From: Hyphomicrobiales bacterium
GTDB lineage: Bacteria; Pseudomonadota; Alphaproteobacteria; Rhizobiales; Aestuariivirgaceae
Length of the DNA: 15,023 nucleotides
Assembly (NCBI GenBank): GCA_025362535.1
Contig: JANYGE010000030.1
Coordinates: 1 to 15,023 of the forward strand
Direction: 5' to 3'
In this document: one piece after another, positions 1 through 5,920 of the stretch
How positions within the stretch are numbered: position 1 is the first letter of the stretch
Layout of the letters: every line of letters begins with the position of its first letter
Position numbers and translations under genes: made by a program
Notes under the pieces: generated by a model
What the model saw: only the letters and a program-made list of their open reading frames with translations
Databases searched by the model: none
Told to the model about the DNA's origin: nothing

Positions 1-1
1 C

Positions 2-199
2 TCGACTGTCAACGTCTCTGGCACGAACCTCAGCCAGGCCCAGGACAGGCTCTGGGGTGGTCTTGGTCTGGGTGGCAGCTATGCCTGGGACAATGACACC
101 TACACCCTGCATGGCGAGGCCTCGGTCAACACTTCACTGGCCAACTTCGCAGACAGCACCAGCCTCAATGGCACTATCGGGATTAATATCGCTTGGTAA
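2..199 (+). CDS. Autotransporter outer-membrane beta-barrel domain, C-terminal fragment (5' end outside window)
   Basis: An open frame enters from the left edge and stops at TAA 197-199, giving 65 residues. The fragment alternates polar and hydrophobic/aromatic residues, with a GGLGLGGSYAW strand, a DTYTLHGEASVNTSL strand and a final strand ending GTIGINIAW. A terminal aromatic residue on the last strand is the usual outer-membrane beta-barrel (BAM recognition) signal, and this strand pattern is typical of type V autotransporter barrels of alphaproteobacteria. I infer the C-terminus of a surface autotransporter; the passenger domain lies outside the window, so adhesin or other function cannot be told. 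Base composition is about 61% GC over the first 180 bases, clearly above the flagellar genes. A hairpin terminator follows 21 bases after the stop. Confidence 0.75.
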   Translation, partial: STVNVSGTNLSQAQDRLWGGLGLGGSYAWDNDTYTLHGEASVNTSLANFADSTSLNGTIGINIAW

Positions 200-220
200 A
201 TGAACTCGGGGCGCAGCCAG

Positions 221-250
221 AACCGGGCGGGGAAAACCCCGCCCGGTTTG
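221..250 (+). terminator. Rho-independent-type hairpin after the autotransporter gene
   Basis: AACCGGGCGGGG (221-232), loop AAAA, and CCCCGCCCGGTT (237-248) form a perfect 12-bp GC-rich stem with a tetraloop, followed by a short T run. It sits 21 bases after the autotransporter stop. The following T tract is short and broken, so it may be less efficient than a canonical terminator, but the stem is strong. Its near symmetry means it could also act on the opposite strand for the leftward ialB-family transcript. Confidence 0.85.
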
Positions 251-384
251 GCTTGGGTTTAGGTCAGGGTTTGAACGTTGATTGCCGAAGCGAGGTCTCT
301 GTGGGTGGCGCATGCTGGACCTTGCATATATGCACCACCATACGGGTTGCGGCTTTTGGCCGTTGCTGCTCTCACCTGATAAGC

Positions 385-939
385 TTATTGCTTGGATAGT
401 GCGACCAAACGGTTCCATGCCTTGAGAAAACCCTTGAGCGAGATATTGGTGCGCATCGGTTGGTCTGTGCCGCTGGCCGTCATTACGATCGTGGCTTTTT
501 CGTTGAGCGCTAGCGTCTTGATCATTTCGGTTGGGAGTTTGAGCTCAACAATACAGCCAGCAGGCAGACAAGTCTTGTAGGTTCCGCTCACCAGCTCCTT
601 GTCGGCCACTTCAACGGACAGGCCTTTGGCCAAAGCTAAACCAAAGGGCGCTATGATGGTGGCGCTGGTTTCTTTGTCGCCAGAAGCTGGCACAATGCCA
701 ATGGCAAGAACCCGCTGGTTTGTATCCTTCTGGCGCAGCTCCTGTGACAATTCGCAATTTTTAGTTTTTATATCTGTCACCACAACGGTCTGGCACTGCA
801 CCATCCAATCCTCATAAGTTTCCTGCAAGGAGGTGGGTTGTTCTTCTTGCCCATAGGAAGCAGAAGGTAATGCCGTTAGGCACCAGCTGCTCGAAACCAA
901 AAGGAGGTAACCGAGGCGCGGCGTCAATTTTTTTGTCAT
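385..939 (-). CDS. Invasion-associated locus B (IalB) family exported protein
   Basis: The 184-residue product starts with a signal peptide: MTKKLTPRLGY, a hydrophobic LLLVSSSWCLTAL core and a small-residue cleavage region around SASYGQ. The mature part has the IalB-family layout: an early YEDWMVQCQT segment, an NCELSQ cysteine about 15 residues later, an ATIIAPFGLALAKGL segment, then the paired-cysteine motif CLPAGC and a TNISLKGF C-terminal strand. The four mature cysteines probably form disulfides in the periplasm. IalB was named in Bartonella for a role in erythrocyte invasion, but the family is widespread in Hyphomicrobiales including free-living species, so an invasion role here is not shown. 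The frame is open to 1029; I chose ATG 939 because the signal peptide begins there and the 30 upstream codons are unlike a leader. The ribosome site is weak. It is a single leftward gene. Confidence 0.88.
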   Translation of the reverse strand: MTKKLTPRLGYLLLVSSSWCLTALPSASYGQEEQPTSLQETYEDWMVQCQTVVVTDIKTKNCELSQELRQKDTNQRVLAIGIVPASGDKETSATIIAPFGLALAKGLSVEVADKELVSGTYKTCLPAGCIVELKLPTEMIKTLALNEKATIVMTASGTDQPMRTNISLKGFLKAWNRLVALSKQ

Positions 940-1386
940 GTGTCGGGTTTCCGTTTTAGGCAGTGATGCGAAGGGGCATAGCGACAGTTGCTGTCTTTTT
1001 CTTGTACATGCCCTTAATTCGCCACGCAATGCTCAACCTTGTAGTGTTTAAAATATTTATTATATAATATAGGTTGTTTTCTTGGTGATAGCCTTGGGCG
1101 GCACCTCATTTCAATATCCATGAGTTTGATTGCAACCTTATGCAATTGATTACACCTTCTATAATTTACTAATGTAGGTGTCATTTATTAAGCTGAGATA
1201 ATATTTCTATAGTATAAGAATATATCTCTTCTTTGTGTAATTTATACTTATATTTCAATAAGTTATTATTAACTTAACCATTTGTTAACCACGCTTGGGC
1301 GAATGAATATTTGTCAGTTCGCCTGCGTTTTGAGTTCACAATTTGTGTCCGCCGACACAATCCTTCTAACTGGATAGGGAATCAAA
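940..1386. promoter_or_regulatory. AT-rich intergenic region between the divergent ialB-family gene and ftcR
   Basis: I see no convincing gene in these 447 bases. The region must hold the promoters of the leftward ialB-family gene and rightward ftcR. It is extremely AT-rich: bases 1201-1260 contain only 10 G/C of 60. TATAAT occurs at 1063-1068 inside the palindrome TATTATATAATA (1058-1069), so a -10-like box is present on both strands, and another TATAAT occurs near 1160. I could not pair these with good -35 boxes. There is a dyad ATTGCA-N6-TGCAAT at 1129-1146, TTAAC-rich sequence around 1270-1290, and a hairpin in the presumed ftcR leader (1343-1360). AT-rich tracts with many T-A steps are the known binding preference of MucR/Ros-family regulators, which control motility in this order; a role here is inference. 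Confidence 0.5.
1343..1360 (+). promoter_or_regulatory. Inverted repeat in the ftcR leader
   Basis: TTGTGTC (1343-1349), loop CGCC, and GACACAA (1354-1360) form a perfect 7-bp stem with a 4-base loop. It ends 26 bases before the ftcR ATG and just upstream of the AGGGA ribosome site (1376-1380). There is no T tract, so it is not a standard terminator. It could be an operator dyad or an RNA hairpin affecting ftcR translation; the sequence alone does not decide. Confidence 0.45.
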
Positions 1387-2223
1387 ATGATCATAATCGT
1401 GGACGAGCGTCCGACTGTTACCGATGCCTATTGTGCGAGCTTGACCCGGGAAGGTCATGCAACGACAGGATTAACGCACAATGAGTTTGTTGATTGGTTG
1501 CAATCCGTTGACAAAAAAGACATTTCGGCCATTGAAACGATTATTGTTGGAAGTTTTCCAAACCGCACCGGGGTGATCGCTGATATCAAGTCAAAATCAA
1601 ACATTCCCGTCATTGCTGTGAACGATCTTTCTGATCTCGATTCCATGCTTAAATTATTTATGGCAGGTGCTGATGATGTGGTTAGAAAGCCAGTCCATGC
1701 ACGTGAGCTTATTGCGCGGATGGGTGCAATCCGGCGCCGAGTTTGTGCTGTCCCGAATCAAATGGCGGCAGGCCAGCTTCGTGTCTATTTTGATGGACGT
1801 GATCCAGAAGTTTATGGGCAGGTTTTGATGTTGCCCCGGAGAGAACGGCGAATTCTGGAATATCTTGCTTCCAATCGGTCACGCCGCGTGAATCGTTCGA
1901 TGATATTTAACGCCGTTTACGGTCTCTTTGATGAAGAGGTCGAAGAAAGTGTTGTCGAAAGTCATATCAGCAAACTGCGCAAGAAATTGCGGCACGCGCT
2001 GGGCTATGATCCGATCGATACCAAACGATATTTGGGATATCAATTGGTTGGTCAAGTCGAAGCGCAAACCAATGTGCCATTCGACAGTTCGAATAGTGCG
2101 ATGGCCAGAAGCAATGTGGAATATCGCATGGAGCTGCCGCTCAAAAATGAAAGCGAATCCGATGATTTTGCGACCACAGCAGTGCTGTTTGATGTGAACA
2201 CTGAGGTGAGTGTTTTCGGATAA
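1387..2223 (+). CDS. ftcR: Flagellar transcriptional regulator FtcR (OmpR-family, atypical receiver)
   Basis: The 278-residue protein has an N-terminal receiver-like domain (about 1-118) and an OmpR/PhoB-type winged helix (about 148-222). The segments VDERPTV, DDVVRKPVHARELIAR, LPRRERRILEYL, VESHISKLRKKL and YDPIDTKRYLGY match the FtcR family as I know it from Brucella, where FtcR activates flagellar genes. The receiver keeps Asp6/Glu7 and Lys101-Pro102, but the beta-3 position of the phosphoryl-accepting Asp is Gly55 (IIVGSF), so control by phosphorylation is unlikely. Compared with Brucella FtcR there is an extra C-terminal tail of about 55 residues, rich in Ser, Asn and acidic residues. 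The start is supported by AGGGA at 1376-1380, 6 bases before ATG. Orphan status is suggested by the absence of a kinase gene nearby. Likely targets are the flagellar operons to the right. Confidence 0.88.
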   Translation: MIIIVDERPTVTDAYCASLTREGHATTGLTHNEFVDWLQSVDKKDISAIETIIVGSFPNRTGVIADIKSKSNIPVIAVNDLSDLDSMLKLFMAGADDVVRKPVHARELIARMGAIRRRVCAVPNQMAAGQLRVYFDGRDPEVYGQVLMLPRRERRILEYLASNRSRRVNRSMIFNAVYGLFDEEVEESVVESHISKLRKKLRHALGYDPIDTKRYLGYQLVGQVEAQTNVPFDSSNSAMARSNVEYRMELPLKNESESDDFATTAVLFDVNTEVSVFG

Positions 2224-2247
2224 ATCCAAATTTGCATTGGTTTTTTT
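2224..2247 (+). terminator. Possible weak terminator after ftcR
   Basis: Directly after the ftcR stop, CCAA and TTGG (within 2226-2240) can pair across a short loop and are followed by seven T residues (2241-2247). The stem is only four pairs, so termination is doubtful. The T run in the right place is the main reason to list it. The rest of the gap to the MerR gene (to 2490) shows no gene and two GTAAG pentamers (2329-2333 and 2428-2432). Confidence 0.25.
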
Positions 2248-2490
2248 GGGGGCGACCACAGAGAGTGGTCAGCACGCAGACAGATGCCGATGAACTGGCT
2301 CGTTCCGATGCTGAATTATATCCTTTTGGTAAGCTGTAGCTGTTGCCCCCACCCCCGCGTGTCACGAAGTTTTGAACATTTGCACTCAACCGCGCACCAA
2401 TGATGCAAAATCGCTTGACGAAGCAGAGTAAGTTTTTAAACATAGTCAATGCAAGAGTTCGGTTGCAAAAACTAAAGGCCGAATGGTCGG

Positions 2491-2913
2491 GTGGGGCTTA
2501 TTATCTACATGAAAAGACTACTGGATTTCACTCGAACTGACGGCCTGGATACAGTGCCGGGCGAATCAAAATTTTTTCTGATCGGCGAACTTGGGGATTT
2601 TCTTGGTCTTGATCCCAAGACTATACGCTATTATGAAAAAGAAGGCTTGCTTGCACCAGTGCGTCAGGGGAAATTTAGAGTATTTAAGATTGCAGAAGTG
2701 AACCGACTTCGGGCCATAAAGAAATTTCGAGATTTTGGTCTTTCAATATCTAGTATCAGAGAGATATTTAGATACCAGCAAGAAAATTTAAATTCGGGCA
2801 ATGAGAACGAATTTGCAATTAATATACTTCGCAAGCAGCTGGATGTTATGGCAAAAGAAAAAGAAACCCTTGCTCGTAATATTGAGGATTTGGCTCAATT
2901 GATGTGCGAATAG
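2491..2913 (+). CDS. MerR-family transcriptional regulator
   Basis: The 140-residue protein has a MerR-type DNA-binding domain at about residues 28-95: FFLIGELGDFLGLDPKTIRYYE helix-turn-helix, the KEGLLAPVRQG wing, RVF, and the LRAIKKFRDFGLSISSIREIF second helix pair. A C-terminal helix (about 106-138, ILRKQLDVMAKEKETLARNI) would form the antiparallel dimer coiled coil. It lacks the cysteine pairs of metal-sensing MerR proteins, with one cysteine at residue 139, so no effector can be named. The start is uncertain: GTG 2491 opens the frame, while ATG 2509 (residue 7) has GGTGGGG about 12 bases upstream. The N-terminal 25 residues ahead of the domain are longer than usual. It lies between ftcR and the convergent fliI, with 4 bases between the two stops. 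A role in flagellar control is inferred from position only. Confidence 0.8.
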   Translation: MGLIIYMKRLLDFTRTDGLDTVPGESKFFLIGELGDFLGLDPKTIRYYEKEGLLAPVRQGKFRVFKIAEVNRLRAIKKFRDFGLSISSIREIFRYQQENLNSGNENEFAINILRKQLDVMAKEKETLARNIEDLAQLMCE

Positions 2914-2917
2914 AGGC

Positions 2918-4261
2918 TTAGTTGCGCTTAGGTTCAATGAGATAAGTCGCTAGATCGGCGAAGGGGTCGACACTATTTTCGATCGGTGCCGATTGGATCA
3001 TCGCTGTATAAAGTTTTGGTATGATCGCGATCGCACGGTCCAACTCATGGTCAGCTCCGGCTTGATAGCCACCCATTGATCTTAAATCTTTCGAGTCCTC
3101 ATATCGTGCAATGAGGCCGCGCAATAATAAAACAAGTTTGCGTTGCTCGGCGGTCCAACAATGCTCTGCCAATCTTGAGATTGAGGCTAATGGATCAACT
3201 GCTGGATATCGACCTTGTTCCGCAATGCTGCGTTTAAGAACAATATGCCCATCTAAAATTCCCCGAATGCTATCTGCGATAGGATCATTATGATCGTCGC
3301 CATCAATCAAAACGGAAAACACCCCAGTTATTGAACCGCCGCCTTCAAGTCCAGGTCCAGCGCGTTCAAGCAGCCGAGGCATTTGTGTAAATACGCTCGG
3401 TGGAAAACCTCTCGCAACCGGTGCTTCTCCAGCTGCAAGTGCAACATCGCGCGCGGCATGCGCATAACGCGTAATCGAATCTATGATGAGCAGCACATTT
3501 TCGCCGAGGTCCCGAAAATACTCAGCTATGCGCATACCGGTTAAAGGCGCCATGCGCCGCATCATTGGGCTTTCATCGCTTGTGGCGACCACTGAAATGA
3601 GGCGGTCCTTATCGCGCCCCAGCGCCGACTCGGCAAATTCTCGCACTTCCCGTCCACGTTCGCCAACCAGCACCACAACGACCTTATCAAAACTTTGCGC
3701 GCGGCCCAGCATTGCCAGCATAGTGGACTTCCCGACACCAGATCCAGCAAAAATGCCAATTCGCTGTCCAATACAAACTGGCGTGAATATATCGATAACT
3801 TTGATGCCGGTCTTGGCTGGGGTTTTTACCAGTTTACGCTTCAGAGGATGTAAAGGTTTCGAAATAATTTCGACAGACTCTTCGCCCAATGGCAATAGGG
3901 GACCTTCGTCGATTGCTTCAGCGAGCGCGTTGAGCATGCGTCCGCTCCAAGCTGGGCACGGTCTGATCTGTATCGTTCCACCAGGAACAACTCGGGTGAG
4001 GAGCTTTATGTTCGCTTCAGCCGAATATGGCCGCACCAATGCGCTGTCCTTTTCGATTCTGACCACTTCGGCCAAAACAGATTTCTTATCTGTCAGGATT
4101 TTCACAAGCGAACCGAGCGCTAAAAATTGTGACAAGCCATTGACGCGAAAGCCGCTGGAGGTCGCTTCAGTTACCCATCCCTCTGGCTCCGCTAGAGCTT
4201 GGGTTGCCAGCAGATGTTGAAACTTATGGACGAATTCTGAAAGAGTTGGATGTGATTGCAA
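2918..4261 (-). CDS. fliI: Flagellar type III export ATPase FliI
   Basis: The 447-residue protein is of the usual FliI length and fold. Visible motifs are Walker A GSGVGKST (173-180, Lys179), the catalytic glutamate loop VGERGREV (Glu201), Walker B VLLIIDSITRYAHAARD (Asp261), and DGHIVLKR with the arginine-finger position near Arg344. The N-terminal part is the beta-barrel domain typical of T3SS ATPases; GFPPSVFTQMPRLLERAG distinguishes the flagellar/T3SS family from F1-beta. It powers substrate unfolding and delivery at the flagellar export gate. The start is a TTG at 4261: an in-frame TAG lies two codons upstream and no ATG or GTG exists in the first 30 codons, but AGGA is only about 1-2 bases away, so initiation is probably by coupling to flgF, whose stop is 7 bases upstream. 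Last gene of the leftward operon. Confidence 0.96.
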   Translation of the reverse strand: MQSHPTLSEFVHKFQHLLATQALAEPEGWVTEATSSGFRVNGLSQFLALGSLVKILTDKKSVLAEVVRIEKDSALVRPYSAEANIKLLTRVVPGGTIQIRPCPAWSGRMLNALAEAIDEGPLLPLGEESVEIISKPLHPLKRKLVKTPAKTGIKVIDIFTPVCIGQRIGIFAGSGVGKSTMLAMLGRAQSFDKVVVVLVGERGREVREFAESALGRDKDRLISVVATSDESPMMRRMAPLTGMRIAEYFRDLGENVLLIIDSITRYAHAARDVALAAGEAPVARGFPPSVFTQMPRLLERAGPGLEGGGSITGVFSVLIDGDDHNDPIADSIRGILDGHIVLKRSIAEQGRYPAVDPLASISRLAEHCWTAEQRKLVLLLRGLIARYEDSKDLRSMGGYQAGADHELDRAIAIIPKLYTAMIQSAPIENSVDPFADLATYLIEPKRN

Positions 4262-4268
4262 TTCCTAA

Positions 4269-4991
4269 TCAACCACTGGCCAGTATTTGAATTGCCTTTT
4301 TCAGCGAGCTCTCGCTTTCATCGATTGATGTCTGCAAGCCATCGAATGCGCGCGTTACCGTTATAAGATTGGTCATCTCGGTCACCGCGTTTACATTTGA
4401 TTCTTCGACATAGCCTTGCACTATTCCATCGGATGTAAAACTCTCGATAGGCACTGCTGGTAATTTTGGCATAATTGAAGAGCTCTCAGAACGCAAATAG
4501 CCTTTGGAGACATCAATGGTATAGAGGCCAATGGTTCCGACTTGCTGGCCTCTTTGTGTCACTTTGCCATCGTGTGAAATTTCAGGTGCCGCCCCTTGCG
4601 GATCAATAATGATGGGTGCGTTGCTTGTATCAAGAATTGGAAAACCGGTAAGGGTTTGAAGCTCACCTGTATCCAACATTTTCATCCGGCCATCCTTTGT
4701 ATAGGATATTCCGGCAGGCGTTTGGATGGCTAACCAGCCTGAACCTTGAACTGCTACATCCAAGGGATTTCCAGTTTTATTGATTGCGCCGGCGCGGGTC
4801 GAAATAAAAGACGAACCAGCGGATGAAAATGCGGTGGGATCTGCTGTAATTCTTGAAATATGCGTCTCGAATTTTAGCTCATCGGCGCGATAACCTACGG
4901 TGCCGACATTAGCTATGTTGTTTGCAATTGTAGCCAGACGCCTCTCGAGTGCAATTTGACCAGAGTAACTTACATACATGCCAGCTTGCAT
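4269..4991 (-). CDS. flgF: Flagellar proximal rod protein FlgF
   Basis: The 240-residue product has the rod/hook family signatures: an N-terminal SGQIALERRLATIANNIANVGTVGYR segment (flg_bb_rod) and a C-terminal segment GYVEESNVNAVTEMTNLITV followed by the RAFDGLQTSID helix. The central GSGWLAIQTPAGISYTKDGRM region is shared by FlgE/FlgF/FlgG. The position between the DUF1217 gene and fliI is the usual place of flgF in rhizobia, which separates it from the paralogue FlgG found at 12102. It is exported by the flagellar type III system, so no Sec signal is expected. ATG 4991 overlaps the TAA of the upstream gene as TAATG and has a strong GGGAGGAGA ribosome site (4997-5005) 5 bases ahead, so translation is efficient and coupled. 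Confidence 0.94.
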   Translation of the reverse strand: MQAGMYVSYSGQIALERRLATIANNIANVGTVGYRADELKFETHISRITADPTAFSSAGSSFISTRAGAINKTGNPLDVAVQGSGWLAIQTPAGISYTKDGRMKMLDTGELQTLTGFPILDTSNAPIIIDPQGAAPEISHDGKVTQRGQQVGTIGLYTIDVSKGYLRSESSSIMPKLPAVPIESFTSDGIVQGYVEESNVNAVTEMTNLITVTRAFDGLQTSIDESESSLKKAIQILASG

Positions 4992-5776
4992 TAATATCTC
5001 CTCCCGGCGAACAGGCTTTGAATTTTTGTCAAAGTGTCAATGCTGGTGATGGATTGCACCCCTTGCGCTAGATCAAGCGCAGGTATTGTGCTCGTACTGG
5101 TGTTATTGCTCAGTTCCCACTTTGTTAAAAATTTGGTGAGAAATTTATCCAACACCTTGCTGTCGGTTAGTTTCGAAAGATCGAGTTGGCTTTTGATTGC
5201 CACCACTTGTTTTTCGAGCCCTGACGACGTCGAAGACGAATTTAGCCCGAGTGCGACTTGTGCGACCTTATAAAGGGCTGCATCACCGAGAATTGTATAT
5301 GCGCTTGATATCTCTGAGGCTTTGCGTTTGAAATATAAAGCCAGCCGAACGCCTTCGTTGGAGGCACCCGCGTTTTCTTCAAGTTTAACTTCCAAATATT
5401 TGTCAACGACGCCCTTATTGGCGCGATCAAATATTGTTGTTGTTGTTCCAAACTGCTTAAAATTGAAGGTGGTCGCGAGTTCCTTGAAACGCGGATCAGT
5501 TAGCTGGTTTGTAAAGCTCTTTGACGAATCGATGCCATCTTTCAAAACCTTCTTCACGAAGGCCTTGGCATAGATCATGTCTTTGAGTCCAAAGGCGTTC
5601 ATCGCATAGCGATAGATGCGGTCATTCCCCAGAAAGTCTTCGATCGTTTTTATTTTGTCGATGTTGTCGGTGTAATACTTTGTCTCGCGTTTGACCTGCG
5701 CGTCGCTCGCTGTCGTTGCGAGCGATTTGTCGAGATGATCAGCAATGAGTTTGTAACTTGTTACCGTTGATATCAT
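4991..5776 (-). CDS. DUF1217-family flagellar-cluster protein
   Basis: The 261-residue protein matches what I know of DUF1217: it begins MISTVTSYKLIADHLDKSLATTA, has KRETKYYTDNIDKIKTIEDFLGNDRIYRYAMNAFGL, then LKDGIDSSKSFTNQLTDPRF, and is predicted to be mostly helical and soluble. No signal peptide or membrane segment is visible. Genes of this family stand beside flgF and fliI in rhizobial flagellar clusters (an unnamed orf in Sinorhizobium), and flagellar export or assembly roles have been supposed, but its function is not established to my knowledge. ATG 5776 is preceded by GAGGAAG at good spacing. It is the first gene of the leftward operon and overlaps flgF by one base. Its promoter must lie in the 5777-5920 divergent region. 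Confidence 0.85.
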   Translation of the reverse strand: MISTVTSYKLIADHLDKSLATTASDAQVKRETKYYTDNIDKIKTIEDFLGNDRIYRYAMNAFGLKDMIYAKAFVKKVLKDGIDSSKSFTNQLTDPRFKELATTFNFKQFGTTTTIFDRANKGVVDKYLEVKLEENAGASNEGVRLALYFKRKASEISSAYTILGDAALYKVAQVALGLNSSSTSSGLEKQVVAIKSQLDLSKLTDSKVLDKFLTKFLTKWELSNNTSTSTIPALDLAQGVQSITSIDTLTKIQSLFAGRRY

Positions 5777-5920
5777 GGGTCTTCCTCGCGGAACGAGTGG
5801 TCATAATCCTATAGGTGGCTTGTGTAAGTCTTACCCAGGCGATGTTTGCCCAGTTTCAGGTAAGGCTCATGCAATAGCTTACGGTCTTACAAAATATTTT
5901 GTAGCGCAGGAGCAGATTTA
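5777..5920. promoter_or_regulatory. Divergent flagellar promoter region with GTAAG/CTTAC array and palindrome
   Basis: These 144 bases separate the leftward DUF1217-flgF-fliI operon from the rightward motA operon, so they must carry both promoters. GTAAG occurs at 5824-5828 and 5860-5864, and its complement CTTAC at 5830-5834, 5878-5882 and 5886-5890. The first two form the inverted repeat GTAAG-T-CTTAC; the last two are direct repeats 8 bases apart. The bases after the pentamer often continue as CT (GTAAGTCT, GTAAGGCT, GTAAGCT on the other strand). A perfect 16-base palindrome TACAAAATATTTTGTA occupies 5888-5903 and overlaps the last pentamer. I suggest an operator for a flagellar regulator such as FtcR; the FtcR site is not known to me, so this is inference. 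Core -35/-10 boxes are not clear on either strand. Confidence 0.6.

Noticed and set aside
323..334. Palindrome TGCATATATGCA between the autotransporter and ialB-family genes
   Set aside because: Short AT-type palindrome downstream of both convergent genes, with no promoter to control.
940..1029. 30-codon N-terminal extension of the ialB-family gene
   Set aside because: The signal peptide starts at ATG 939; the extension is basic and cysteine-containing and would bury the signal peptide.
2254..2270. Hairpin GACCAC-AGAGA-GTGGTC after ftcR
   Set aside because: Only 6 bp, lies after the T run and is not followed by T residues; not convincing as terminator.
2141..2449. 102-codon minus-strand frame across the ftcR end and following gap
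   Set aside because: Overlaps the ftcR 3' end, has a low-complexity translation and no recognisable domain.
3483..4220. 245-codon open frame on the plus strand opposite fliI
   Set aside because: It is antisense to a clear FliI gene with intact Walker motifs; its protein is serine/arginine-rich low-information sequence without a family look.
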